This document shows positions 44,225-52,249 of a DNA stretch of 64,000 nucleotides, piece by piece (position 1 is the stretch's first letter; the number at the start of each line of letters is the position of its first letter). The DNA is taken from assembly GCF_024053505.1 (NCBI RefSeq), contig NZ_JAMXQS010000001.1, positions 434,001 through 498,000 of the forward strand. The letters are read 5' to 3'. Under the pieces are notes generated by a model. The model did not search any database, was not told the origin of the DNA, and worked only from the letters and a program-made list of their open reading frames with translations. The position numbers and the translations under genes are program-made. This stretch comes from Mesorhizobium liriopis. GTDB lineage: Bacteria; Pseudomonadota; Alphaproteobacteria; Rhizobiales; Rhizobiaceae.

Positions 44225-45094
44225 ATGGCGCAGACCGCAGCGGCGCAAGGAGCGACCTGGACATTTGTCGATGGCGACTGGCACGAGGGCAATCCCGGCA
44301 TTCTCGGACCACGCAGCCATGCTTTCTGGCTGGGCTCGAGCGTGTTCGATGGGGCGCGGTGGTTCGAAGGCGTGACGCCCGACCTCGACCGCCATGCGGC
44401 GCGCGTGAACGCTTCGGCCGAGGCATTAGGCCTGTCGCCGAGCATGGCGGCCGACGAGATCGTCGGGCTGACGCATGAGGGGCTGAAGAAGTTCGACGGT
44501 AAGACGGCCGTCTATATAAGGCCCATGTATTGGGCCGAGCATGGCGGCTATATGGGCGTGCCGGCGGACCCGGATTCCACACGCTTCTGCCTCTGCCTTT
44601 ATGAGGCGCCGATGATCGCGCCGAGCGGGTTCTCGGTAACGGTCTCGCCCTTCCGCAGGCCTTCCATCGAGACGGCGCCGACGAACGCCAAGGCAGGCTG
44701 CCTTTACCCGAACAACGCCCGCGCGATCCTCGAAGCGCGCAAGCGTGGGTTCGACAATGCACTGGTGCTCGACATGCTGGGCAATGTCGCCGAAACGGGC
44801 ACGTCCAACATCTTCATGGCCCGCGATGGCGAAGTGTTCACGCCCGCCCCGAACGGCTCGTTTCTCAATGGCATCACGCGCACGCGCACGATCGGGCTTT
44901 TGCGCGAGAGCGGCGTGACGGTGACCGAGAAGGCGTTGAGCGTGCGCGACTTCCTCGATGCCGACGAGATCTTCTCGACCGGCAACCATTCCAAGGTCGT
45001 GCCGGTGACGCGGATCGAGGAGCGTGACCTGCAGCCCGGTCCGGTGGCGGAAAAAGCAAGAAAACTCTATTGGGACTGGGCCCATGGGGGCTGA
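44225..45094 (+). CDS. Branched-chain amino acid aminotransferase-like class IV PLP enzyme
   Basis: A 289-residue fold-type IV aminotransferase. The Schiff-base Lys lies in TNAKAGCLYPNNARAI. Other conserved parts are SVFDGARWFEG, AVYIRPMYW, ALVLDMLGNVAETGTSNIFMARDG and FLNGITRTRTIGLLRE. It is annotated in many genomes as branched-chain aminotransferase, but related sequences act on D-amino acids or other amines, so substrate is uncertain. GGGAGAACAGCG precedes the ATG. The gap before it (43966-44224) shows no gene. Confidence 0.85.
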   Translation: MAQTAAAQGATWTFVDGDWHEGNPGILGPRSHAFWLGSSVFDGARWFEGVTPDLDRHAARVNASAEALGLSPSMAADEIVGLTHEGLKKFDGKTAVYIRPMYWAEHGGYMGVPADPDSTRFCLCLYEAPMIAPSGFSVTVSPFRRPSIETAPTNAKAGCLYPNNARAILEARKRGFDNALVLDMLGNVAETGTSNIFMARDGEVFTPAPNGSFLNGITRTRTIGLLRESGVTVTEKALSVRDFLDADEIFSTGNHSKVVPVTRIEERDLQPGPVAEKARKLYWDWAHGG

Positions 45095-45100
45095 AATTCT

Positions 45101-45129
45101 TTGACGGATGAAGCCTCTAACCCTATCTC
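45101..45129 (+). promoter_or_regulatory. Possible sodB promoter
   Basis: TTGACG (45101-45106) and TATCTC (45124-45129), spaced by 17 bases, lie about 93 bases before the sodB ATG. A second -10-like TATAGT at 45142-45147 lacks a good -35. The call is tentative. Confidence 0.35.
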
Positions 45130-45221
45130 GCCCAACAACCCTATAGTGGGGGCGAGGGGCTTCGGGGCGCTGATCCAACCCGGACCACCCGATCACTGGG
45201 ATTCAAGAAGGAGAGACGACC

Positions 45222-45824
45222 ATGGCTTTCACCCTGCCCGAGCTTCCCTACGACTACACGGCGCTTCAGCCTTTCATGTCGCAGGAAACGCTGGAGTATC
45301 ACCACGACAAGCACCACAAGGCCTATGTGGACAACGGCAACAAGCTTCTGGCTGAATCGGGCCTGGGCGACCTGCCGCTCGAAGAGGTAGTGAAGCAGTC
45401 CTATGGCAAGAATCCCGGCCTCTTCAACAATGCCGGCCAGCACTACAACCACCTCCATTTCTGGAACTGGCTGAAGAAGGACGGCGGCGGCAACAAGCTG
45501 CCGGGCTCGCTGCAGCAGGCCTTCGACAGCGATCTGGGCGGCTATGACAAGTTCCGCGCCGACTTCATCAATGCCGGCACCACGCAGTTCGGTTCGGGCT
45601 GGGCCTGGGTCGCGGTGAAGGACGGGAAGCTGGAAATCAGCAAGACGCCGAACGGCGAAAACCCGCTGGTGCATGGCGCGACGCCGATCCTGGGCGTCGA
45701 TGTGTGGGAGCACTCCTACTACATCGACTATCGCAACGCGCGTCCGAAATACCTCGAGGCGTTCGTGGATAGCCTGATCAACTGGGACTACGTGGCCGAG
45801 CTTTACGAGAAGGCACGCGGCTGA
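45222..45824 (+). CDS. sodB: Superoxide dismutase (Fe/Mn family, iron-type features)
   Basis: A 200-residue cytoplasmic superoxide dismutase. Metal ligands are H27, H77, D160 and H164 in EYHHDKHH, QHYNHLHFWNW and DVWEHSYYIDY. The second-shell glutamine is Q73 at the spacing seen in Fe-SOD (Gln69 of E. coli SodB), favouring iron. AAGGAG precedes the ATG. A clear intrinsic terminator follows about 100 bases after the stop. Metal use could still be cambialistic. Confidence 0.94.
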   Translation: MAFTLPELPYDYTALQPFMSQETLEYHHDKHHKAYVDNGNKLLAESGLGDLPLEEVVKQSYGKNPGLFNNAGQHYNHLHFWNWLKKDGGGNKLPGSLQQAFDSDLGGYDKFRADFINAGTTQFGSGWAWVAVKDGKLEISKTPNGENPLVHGATPILGVDVWEHSYYIDYRNARPKYLEAFVDSLINWDYVAELYEKARG

Positions 45825-45923
45825 GCCGAAGCCTGTCGGGGCGCAATCTCGGGTCGGCCAAAGCCTTCCGCCGATGAATGTGCCAAACACGCTCATTCCC
45901 GCATCGGACCAAGGTCTGAAACG

Positions 45924-45954
45924 AGCCCCGGCCATCGCGCCGGGGCTTTGCTTT
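45924..45954 (+). terminator. Intrinsic terminator after sodB
   Basis: AGCCCCGGC (45924-45932) pairs perfectly with GCCGGGGCT (45939-45947) around loop CATCGC and is followed by TTGCTTT. The 9-bp GC-rich stem with a T-rich tail is typical of a rho-independent terminator. Confidence 0.8.
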
Positions 45955-46065
45955 AGGGAGAAAGTGTTCGACACTGGCCCGGCCGATGGGAGCCGAAAGC
46001 CCTTCTTCCGCGTTCCGCCCGTCAGGCGATCCAGCCAGCCGTCATGGCCAGCCACGAGGACAGTG

Positions 46066-46494
46066 ATGAAGAAGACTCTCTTGATTTTGCCTCTGATCGC
46101 GCTGGGCGCGACAGCCGCACTCGCCGACCCGAAGGAAGACCGTGAAGCGCTGATGAAGGAGCGCGCAGGCATCCTTCGGCAGATTGCGCCGGTGGCCAAG
46201 GGCGATGCCGCCTTCGACGCCGCCGCCGTGCAGGCGCTGCTGGTGAAGCTCGACGAGAACGCCAAGCGCGATGGCGTGGACGAGCTGTTTCCCGAGGGCA
46301 GCCAGGGCGGCGAAGCTTCGCCGAAGATCTGGGAAGACAAGAACGGGTTCAAGGCCGAGTGGGCGCGCTACGCGGATGCGACCGCAGCCGCCGTGGCCGC
46401 CGCGCCGAAAGACCAGGCTTCGCTTCAGTCCGCGATCGGCCCCGTTACCAAGGAATGCGGGGTTTGCCACCAGAACTTCCGGGTCAAGGACTGA
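46066..46494 (+). CDS. Cytochrome c' family monoheme protein
   Basis: A 142-residue periplasmic cytochrome. After a signal peptide (MKKTLLILPLIALGATAALA) comes a four-helix bundle with the heme motif near the C-terminus, C131-G-V-C134-H135, the position typical of cytochrome c'. These proteins bind NO or transfer electrons. The ATG at 46066 follows GAGGA. The diheme cytochrome gene begins 9 bases after the stop, so the two are probably co-expressed and may exchange electrons. Confidence 0.88.
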   Translation: MKKTLLILPLIALGATAALADPKEDREALMKERAGILRQIAPVAKGDAAFDAAAVQALLVKLDENAKRDGVDELFPEGSQGGEASPKIWEDKNGFKAEWARYADATAAAVAAAPKDQASLQSAIGPVTKECGVCHQNFRVKD

Positions 46495-46503
46495 GCCCGG
46501 CCA

Positions 46504-47454
46504 GTGCGGCTGGTCGCGAAACTCGGTGCCGCCGCGCTCATTCTCGTCGGAGCGGGTGCGGCGGGTGGCTGGGCGCTGACCGCGCCGCGAAGCTTGAGCG
46601 AAGCGGAACTGGCCGGCATCAGCAGCGGTGATCCGGTTCAGGGCCAGCGCATCTTCAACGCGGGCAGCTGCGCTTCATGCCATGCCGCACCGGGCGCGGA
46701 GGGCGAGGCGCGGAAGCGCCTCGGCGGCGGCGTCCGGCTCGCGACGCAGTTCGGCACCTTCGTCGCCCCCAACATCTCGCCGGACCCGCAGGACGGCATC
46801 GGCAACTGGGCGCTGCAGGATTTCGCGAATGCCGTGCTGAGGGGCGTGTCGCCGGGCGGCCAGCATTATTACCCGGCGTTTCCCTACACATCCTATGCGC
46901 GGATGAAGCCACAGGACGTGGCCGATCTCTACGCTTACCTGCGCACGCTGCCGCCCGTTCAGGGCAAGGCCGCGGCGAACGAGGTGAGCTTTCCGTTCAA
47001 TATCCGGCGTGGCCTTGGGCTCTGGAAACTGCTTTATCTCGATCCGGCACCAGTGGTCGCGGAGGCTGAAAGCGCGGGCGGCGCGATTGCGGCTGGCCGC
47101 TATCTCGTCGAAGGGCCGGGGCACTGCGGGGAATGCCACACGCCGCGCAACGCCATTGGCGGCCTCAAGAAGGACCAGTGGCTCGCGGGTGCGGCGGCCG
47201 CCGAGGGGCAGGGGAACGTGCCCAACATCACCGGTGGCGAGGGCGGCATCGGCGAATGGTCCGAAGAGGATATCGTGAACCTTCTGGAAACGGGCTTCAC
47301 GCCGGAGTTCGATTCGGTCGGCGGGCCGATGGCCGATGTGGTGAAGAACACCGCGCAGCTGACGGCAGATGACCGCGCGGCGATGGCGGCCTATCTCAAA
47401 TCGATCCCGCCGCATCCGAACGGCTACACTTCGGCGCCGACGCCCGCGCAATAA
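46504..47454 (+). CDS. Diheme c-type cytochrome
   Basis: A 316-residue exported cytochrome. An N-terminal helix (AKLGAAALILVGAGAAGGWAL) acts as signal or anchor. Two class I cytochrome c domains follow, with heme motifs C56-A-S-C59-H60 and C208-G-E-C211-H212. Axial Met candidates lie in GPMADVVKNTAQL and YARMKPQDVADLYAYL. This layout resembles the cytochrome subunit of alcohol/aldehyde or sugar dehydrogenases. No partner dehydrogenase is adjacent. Start is GTG 46504 with a weak ribosome site. Confidence 0.88.
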   Translation: MRLVAKLGAAALILVGAGAAGGWALTAPRSLSEAELAGISSGDPVQGQRIFNAGSCASCHAAPGAEGEARKRLGGGVRLATQFGTFVAPNISPDPQDGIGNWALQDFANAVLRGVSPGGQHYYPAFPYTSYARMKPQDVADLYAYLRTLPPVQGKAAANEVSFPFNIRRGLGLWKLLYLDPAPVVAEAESAGGAIAAGRYLVEGPGHCGECHTPRNAIGGLKKDQWLAGAAAAEGQGNVPNITGGEGGIGEWSEEDIVNLLETGFTPEFDSVGGPMADVVKNTAQLTADDRAAMAAYLKSIPPHPNGYTSAPTPAQ

Positions 47455-47463
47455 CCGCCTGGG

Positions 47464-47847
47464 TCACCGCTCGCCCAGGAACTCGAAGCCTTCGGGGAAG
47501 AAGGCGTTGTAGTCGCAGGTGAGTTCCTCGCCGGCTGCGATGTCGCGGATGGCGTAGTGGTCGTCCTCATCGCGGACGTCGCAGTTGGGGTCGTCGGCGT
47601 GGTTCATGTAGCGCGCATCGTCGGCCTCGAAGAGGATGAAGCCGGGATGCTTACGCGACGGATAGGCGTAGCGGTCGAGGGTCGCCTTCACGGGGCCAGT
47701 TTCGCTCTCGTAGAGATCGACCGGAACCAGCCGGTCGTAATCGGGGTGGAAGGTCCAGGTGCGCGTGCCGGCGGGAATCGGCTTCTTGGCGAAGACGCCG
47801 ATGCCTTCGAGCGGCGAGGGCGCGAGATAGACCTCCACCAGAAGCAT
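47464..47847 (-). CDS. SET-domain protein
   Basis: A 127-residue SET-domain protein. Seen are SPLEGIGVFAKKPIPAGT, then the pseudoknot-forming ARYMNHADDPNCDV (N-H motif) and AAGEELTCDYNAFF (the catalytic Tyr region). SET proteins are lysine methyltransferases; bacterial targets are mostly unknown. The ATG at 47847 lies one base after the oligopeptidase B stop, so it is translationally coupled; the longer ORF would overlap that gene. It is on the same strand as ptrB and msrB. Confidence 0.85.
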   Translation of the reverse strand: MLLVEVYLAPSPLEGIGVFAKKPIPAGTRTWTFHPDYDRLVPVDLYESETGPVKATLDRYAYPSRKHPGFILFEADDARYMNHADDPNCDVRDEDDHYAIRDIAAGEELTCDYNAFFPEGFEFLGER

Positions 47848-47848
47848 G

Positions 47849-49963
47849 TCAGGCGCCCGTCTTCGCATGCCGGCCCGCGACCTTGATGGCGAAGGCATAG
47901 GAATAGGCGATCTCCTCGAGGCGCGAGAAGCGACCGGACGCGCCCGCATGGCCCGAATCCATGTGGATCTTGAACAGCACCGGATTGGTGCCGCGCTTGC
48001 GCGCGCGCAGGCGAGCGACCCATTTCGCGGGCTCCCAATAGGTCACGCGCGGGTCGGTGAGGCCGGCGACCGCGAGGATCGGCGGGTAGTCGAGCGCGTC
48101 AACGTTATCGTAAGGCGAGTAGGAGGCGATGATGTTGTAGTCGCTTTCCGACGCGATCGGGTTGCCCCATTCGGGCCATTCGGGCGGGGTGAGGGGAAGC
48201 GAGGCGTCGAGCATCGTGGTCAGCACGTCCACGAAAGGCACTTCCGCGATGACGCCGCCGAAGCTTTGGGGCGCCATGTTGGCCACCGCGCCCATCAGCA
48301 TGCCGCCGGCCGAGCCGCCTTGCGCGACGATGCGGTCGTGGCTCGTGTAGCCGTGCTCGACCAAGCGGCGGGCAGCCGAGATGAAGTCGTGGAATGTGTT
48401 GGCCTTCTTCTGGCGCTTGCCGTCCTCGTACCAGCCGTAACCCTTGTCCTTGCCTCCACGGATATGGGCAATGGCATAAACGAAGCCGCGATCCACCAGC
48501 GAGAGCAGGTTGGTGTTGAACGAGGCGGGGATGGAGATGCCGTAGGAGCCGTAGCCGTAGAGCAGGCAGGGGGCCTGGCCGTTGAGTTCGAGATCGCGGC
48601 GGTGGATGAGCGAGATGGGAACGAGTTCCCCGTCATGCGCGGGCGCCATCAGGCGGCGGGTGACGTAATTGGACGCGTCATGGCCGGAGGGCACTTCCTG
48701 CGTCTTGAGCAGCGTGCGCTCCCGCGTGCGCATGTCGTAGTCGAAGACCTGCGCGGGCGTGGTCATCGACGAATAGGAGAAGCGGATCACATCCGTGTCG
48801 TACTCGTAGGAGCCCGACAGGCCGAGCGAGTAGGCCTCCTCGTCGAAGGCGATGGCGTGTTCTTCGCCGGTCTCGCGCTCGCGGATGACGATGCGGGGAA
48901 TGCCGTCCTTGCGCTCGAGGCGGACGAGGTGACGGGCGAAGCCCATGATGGAAAGGATCAGGCGGCCGGGCTCGTGGGGGACGAGATCGGTCCAGTTTTC
49001 GCGCGACGGATCACTGGCCGAAACAGTCGCGATCTTGAAGTCCTTGGCGCCATCGGCGTTGGTGAGGACGAAGAAGATGTCGCCGCCTTCTTCCAGTTCG
49101 TATTGAAGGCCGGACTCGCGCGCGGCGACGATGCGCGGTTCGGCGTGCGGCTGGTCGGCGGGGATCAGCCGGTATTCGGTGGTCTCGTGATCGTTGATGG
49201 ACAGCACGATCCAGTCATTGCGACGCGTGCCGCCGACGCTCATGAAGAAGCCCGGATCGGTTTCCTCATAGACGAGGCGATCCTGCGCGGGATCGGTGCC
49301 GAGCACGTGGTAGAAGGCCTTGGAGGGACGGTGGTTCTCGTCGAGGCGGGTGTAGAAGAAACCCTTGTCGCCATCGGCCCATGTGCCGGAGCCGCCGGTG
49401 TCGGTGATGATGTCGCCGATATCGGCGCCGGATGAAAGGTCGCGGACCTTGAGCGTGTAGAACTCCGAGCCCTTGTCGTCGAAGCTCCAGATGAGCCTGG
49501 AATGGTCGGAAGCGTGGTCGGTGCCGCCGAGGCGGAAATAGGCCTTGCCTTCCGCCTCGTGATCTCCGTCGAGCAGCAGTTCCTCCACGCCGCCCTCGCG
49601 CGGGGTGCGGAAGAAGCGGGGCTGCTCGCCGCCGGTGCGATAGGCGGTGCCATAGGCGAAGGGGCCGTCCTTCATGGGAACGGAACTGTCGTCCTCCTTG
49701 ATGCGGCCCTTCATCTCGGCAAAGAGCGTCGCCTGCAGACCTTGCGTATCGGCCATCATCGCCGTCTGATATTCGTTTTCGGCGAGCAGGTGGTTGCGGA
49801 TCTTGTCGTCCAGCGTGGACGGATCGCGAAAGACTTCCTGCCAGTTCTCGGCGCGCATCCAGGCATATTCATCGACCCGGGTGATACCGTGCCGGGTGTC
49901 CGCCTCGGGATGCTCAGCGGCGACAGGGGGTTCGATGGCGGGAAAGTCTTTGTGGATCGTCAT
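47849..49963 (-). CDS. ptrB: Oligopeptidase B (S9 family)
   Basis: A 704-residue serine peptidase of the prolyl oligopeptidase family, cutting peptides after Arg/Lys in the cytoplasm. The N-terminal beta-propeller begins after HGITRVDEYAWMRAENWQEV. The C-terminal alpha/beta hydrolase has the nucleophile in IVAQGGSAGGMLMGAVAN, and the catalytic His in KIHMDSGHAGASGR, with YGSYGISIPASFN and AIAHIRGGKDKGYGWYEDG typical of oligopeptidase B. The ATG at 49963 fits the family start. It precedes the SET gene by one base. Confidence 0.93.
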   Translation of the reverse strand: MTIHKDFPAIEPPVAAEHPEADTRHGITRVDEYAWMRAENWQEVFRDPSTLDDKIRNHLLAENEYQTAMMADTQGLQATLFAEMKGRIKEDDSSVPMKDGPFAYGTAYRTGGEQPRFFRTPREGGVEELLLDGDHEAEGKAYFRLGGTDHASDHSRLIWSFDDKGSEFYTLKVRDLSSGADIGDIITDTGGSGTWADGDKGFFYTRLDENHRPSKAFYHVLGTDPAQDRLVYEETDPGFFMSVGGTRRNDWIVLSINDHETTEYRLIPADQPHAEPRIVAARESGLQYELEEGGDIFFVLTNADGAKDFKIATVSASDPSRENWTDLVPHEPGRLILSIMGFARHLVRLERKDGIPRIVIRERETGEEHAIAFDEEAYSLGLSGSYEYDTDVIRFSYSSMTTPAQVFDYDMRTRERTLLKTQEVPSGHDASNYVTRRLMAPAHDGELVPISLIHRRDLELNGQAPCLLYGYGSYGISIPASFNTNLLSLVDRGFVYAIAHIRGGKDKGYGWYEDGKRQKKANTFHDFISAARRLVEHGYTSHDRIVAQGGSAGGMLMGAVANMAPQSFGGVIAEVPFVDVLTTMLDASLPLTPPEWPEWGNPIASESDYNIIASYSPYDNVDALDYPPILAVAGLTDPRVTYWEPAKWVARLRARKRGTNPVLFKIHMDSGHAGASGRFSRLEEIAYSYAFAIKVAGRHAKTGA

Positions 49964-50046
49964 GAAGGGATGAGCAGTCCTGAGGGGCGGGCGGGTGTTG
50001 CGGTTGAAGCCTGTTTCGGGCGGCCGCGCAACCGCCGTCAAAGGAC

Positions 50047-50067
50047 GGGCCGGCATTGAGCCGGCCC
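50047..50067 (-). terminator. Terminator-like hairpin after msrB
   Basis: GGGCCGGC (50047-50054) and GCCGGCCC (50060-50067) form an 8-bp stem around ATTGA, just downstream of the msrB stop on the minus strand; the tail GTCCTTTG is only partly T-rich. It may terminate msrB before ptrB. Confidence 0.5.
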
Positions 50068-50094
50068 GGTGGGGAAATCAGCTGAGGTGTGCGC

Positions 50095-50520
50095 TTACGT
50101 GGCGTCCTTCTCGAAATCGAGTGCCGTGCCGTTCATGCAGTAGCGAAGGCCGGTCGGCTGCGGGCCATCCTCGAAGACGTGGCCGAGATGGGCGTCGCAG
50201 TCGGCGCAGCGGACCTCGGTGCGGGTCATGAAATGCGAGCGGTCGGAATGCTCGGCGACAGCCTCGCCACTGACAGGCTGGTAGAAGCTCGGCCAGCCCG
50301 AACCGGACTCGTATTTGGTTTCGGACCTGAACAGCGGCTTGCCGCAGGACACGCAGGTGTAGGTGCCGGCTTCCTTGTTATCGAGAAAGGGACCGGTCCA
50401 GGCGCGCTCGGTGCCGTGCTCGCGCGTGACGTGGTATTGCGCGGGCGTCAGCTCGGCGCGCCATTCGGCATCGGACTTCTGAACCTTGGGATGGCCGGTG
50501 GGATGGCTCGTATCGGACAT
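50095..50520 (-). CDS. msrB: Peptide-methionine (R)-S-oxide reductase
   Basis: A 141-residue MsrB repairing oxidised methionine. Zinc cysteines are in [10 protein letters not shown] and [23 protein letters not shown] forms the substrate pocket, and the catalytic Cys is in [13 protein letters not shown]. The ATG at 50520 gives [20 protein letters not shown]; the upstream extension is not supported by a ribosome site. It heads a minus-strand series with ptrB and the SET gene, separated by a hairpin. Confidence 0.94.
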   Translation of the reverse strand: MSDTSHPTGHPKVQKSDAEWRAELTPAQYHVTREHGTERAWTGPFLDNKEAGTYTCVSCGKPLFRSETKYESGSGWPSFYQPVSGEAVAEHSDRSHFMTRTEVRCADCDAHLGHVFEDGPQPTGLRYCMNGTALDFEKDAT

Positions 50521-50781
50521 GAGAAGACTCCTTGGCTGCCGCTCAATATAGGGAGCGCCGAGGATTTCTTGTAGATTGCACGCTAGCGTATCGGGGACAC
50601 GAACGCGCAATCTTTCCGAAACGCAAGCTGACAAAATTCATAGGGAACCAATCAGGAACAAGTTGCGGGCCCATGAACCCAAGTGATTGCGAGTATTGCG
50701 AACTCGGGTCGTAGTGACGTGCCGAAGCGGAAATAGAAGTGATACGCCCTGTTCCTTTCTCTTTTTGCTTGTTAGAAGGCA

Positions 50782-50815
50782 ATTGGTTTGCCGGTTGCGC
50801 ACCAATCGCTTGGTG
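50782..50815 (+). promoter_or_regulatory. Competing hairpins in the mucR leader
   Basis: In the 346-base gap before mucR, ATTGGT (50782-50787) can pair with ACCAAT (50801-50806), or CACCAA (50800-50805) can pair with TTGGTG (50810-50815) around loop TCGC. The two stems share bases 50801-50805 and exclude each other. This could be chance or a leader switch. The rest of the gap is A/T-richer than its neighbours and contains no gene; MucR autoregulation through such DNA would be expected. Confidence 0.3.
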
Positions 50816-50866
50816 AGGCGATGCGCGACTGAAACCATATTCACGATGAACTTTTGGGGTTAGAAA

Positions 50867-51292
50867 ATGGAAGAAGATCTGCTCGCACCGCCGGGCGATA
50901 ACTCGTTGATTTCGCTGACGGCCGATGTCGTATCTGCCTATGTGAGCAACAATGCCGTGCCGGCCAGCGAGCTGGGCAACCTGATCGCGGAAGTGCATTC
51001 CGCGCTCGGCCGAGTCGGCGGCAACACCGTCGAGCCCGTGCAGGCCGACAAGCAAAAGCCGGCAGTCAATCCGAAGCGCTCGATCCATGATGACTACATC
51101 ATCTGCCTCGAGGATGGAAAACGCTTCAAGTCGCTGAAGCGCCATCTGATGACGCACTACAACATGACGCCCGAGCAGTATCGCGAGAAGTGGGGCCTCG
51201 ACGCTTCCTATCCGATGGTCGCGCCGAACTATGCGGCCGCGCGCTCGCAGCTTGCTAAGAACATGGGCCTGGGCCGCAAGACTCGCGACTGA
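50867..51292 (+). CDS. mucR: Ros/MucR-family transcriptional regulator
   Basis: A 141-residue regulator. The N-terminal part (SLTADVVSAYVSNNAVPASELGNLIAEVHSAL) mediates higher-order oligomers, and the prokaryotic zinc-finger-like domain is at residues 75-125. Putative metal ligands are C80, D83, H93 and H97: the second Cys of Ros is replaced by Asp (C-L-E-D), as in several MucR/Ml proteins. The RW-rich tail, KWGLDASYPMVAPNYAAARSQLAK, is conserved. It is an H-NS-like global silencer controlling exopolysaccharide, motility and cell cycle genes in rhizobia. A strong terminator follows. Confidence 0.93.
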   Translation: MEEDLLAPPGDNSLISLTADVVSAYVSNNAVPASELGNLIAEVHSALGRVGGNTVEPVQADKQKPAVNPKRSIHDDYIICLEDGKRFKSLKRHLMTHYNMTPEQYREKWGLDASYPMVAPNYAAARSQLAKNMGLGRKTRD

Positions 51293-51299
51293 GCTTCGT

Positions 51300-51614
51300 T
51301 TACATCTTGTGAGATCGGCGGCGCCTGCGGGCGCCGCTGTTGTTTTTGGCGGTCGGTTCGCTGCAGGCCAGACGGTCGAGCGAGCGCTTGAGCGCGATGT
51401 GGCGATCGAGACTGTAGCCCCGCGCACCGCCGAGACCTTTCAGCCTTTCCTTTTGGATACCACGCGCGAGATGCGCGGCGATGCGCGACCGCTCGGCCGG
51501 CGGACGATCCTCGACGCGCGTGAGGTCGATGCGGCAGCATAGCCACGCGGCGGCGACCTCCGCGCCGGATATGGCGGATGTGGTCGAGGAATCGAGAAGA
51601 AGCAGGTCGGTCAT
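51300..51614 (-). CDS. Hypothetical protein convergent with mucR
   Basis: From ATG 51614 the minus strand encodes 104 residues: MTDLLLLDSSTTSAISGAEVAAAWLCCRIDL, a middle part RPPAERSRIAAHLARGIQKERLKGLGGARGYSLDRHIALKRSLDRL, and a basic tail with five arginines. The composition (helical, Arg-rich) is plausible for a small DNA- or RNA-binding protein but no family is recognised. Its last codons overlap the mucR terminator. The ribosome site is weak. Longer start (51776) would run through the next promoter. It is a moderate-confidence call. Confidence 0.45.
   Translation of the reverse strand: MTDLLLLDSSTTSAISGAEVAAAWLCCRIDLTRVEDRPPAERSRIAAHLARGIQKERLKGLGGARGYSLDRHIALKRSLDRLACSEPTAKNNSGARRRRRSHKM
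51318..51347 (+). terminator. Intrinsic terminator of mucR
   Basis: GCGGCGCC (51318-51325) pairs with GGCGCCGC (51330-51337) around loop TGCG and is followed by TGTTGTTTTT. It lies 26 bases after the mucR stop. On the other strand these bases encode the arginine-rich end of the convergent hypothetical protein. Confidence 0.85.
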
Positions 51615-51784
51615 GATTGGCTCATCGAGTCGTCGTTCTGATGGCCATGAAGATGAGCGATGCTGCAGGGCGGCGGATGAAAGCTGGCTGTCGGGCAAGA
51701 AGAACTCGAAAAATACTTGAGCGCGAACAACGGCTTGCATGTTCTTCCACCGGTGCAATGTTCTTGTTTTGTTCACTACTCGCA

Positions 51785-51810
51785 GGAATTTCGATATAAG
51801 ACGAAATTCC
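51785..51810. promoter_or_regulatory. 26-bp palindrome over the promoter of the HTH/DUF6456 gene pair
   Basis: GGAATTTCG (51785-51793) and CGAAATTCC (51802-51810) are perfect 9-bp inverted repeats around ATATAAGA. The centre holds TATAAG (51795-51800), a good -10, with TTCACT (51772-51777) 17 bases upstream as -35. A dimeric regulator bound here would block the promoter. The gene starts 21 bases downstream. The binding protein is unknown; the encoded HTH protein itself is one candidate. Nothing else is seen in 51615-51784. Confidence 0.6.
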
Positions 51811-51830
51811 TAGATCATGCGAGGGTGTCC

Positions 51831-52247
51831 GTGTCCGCCAAGCCTGCCTGCAAAGAGTGCGAAGTACGGGAAGCGGAGGCGGACACCGCCTTCGAACCCG
51901 CGTCCGCGCCGCAGCCCAAGAAGCGCGACGAGCGGGTGCTTTCGCTCTGCGAGGGCATGATCGACATCGCGGCAGCGCTCTTCAGCGTGTCGGGACGCGA
52001 ATTGCGGCGCGGCGGGCGGAGGAGCTTGCCGGTGGCGCGCGTGCGCCAGATCGCGATGTATGTGGCCCATACCGTGCTGGGCCTGAGCATGAAGGAAGTG
52101 GGGCGGGGCTTCGGCCGCGACCGGACCACGGTGCTCCACGCCTGCCATCTGGTCGAGGACATGCGCGACGAGGAAGAATTCGACCGCCATGTGGTGCTGA
52201 CCGAGCGCGTCGCGATGGCCGCGTTCCGCGACCGTCTGGAGCGCTGA
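51831..52247 (+). CDS. Helix-turn-helix protein with a DnaA C-terminal-like domain
   Basis: A 138-residue protein. Residues about 40-120 (LCEGMIDIAAALFSVSGRELRR, VRQIAMYVAHTVLGLSMKEVGRGFGRDRTTVLHACHLVED) match domain IV of DnaA, including the H-T-T-V-like signature D-R-T-T-V-x-H-A that reads the DnaA box, but the AAA+ ATPase part is absent. It probably binds DnaA-box-like DNA or acts as a regulator. Start is GTG 51831 (GAGGG at 51821-51825 upstream); GTG 51825 and longer forms are alternatives. It is followed 2 bases later by the DUF6456 gene. Confidence 0.85.
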   Translation: MSAKPACKECEVREAEADTAFEPASAPQPKKRDERVLSLCEGMIDIAAALFSVSGRELRRGGRRSLPVARVRQIAMYVAHTVLGLSMKEVGRGFGRDRTTVLHACHLVEDMRDEEEFDRHVVLTERVAMAAFRDRLER

Positions 52248-52249
52248 GC

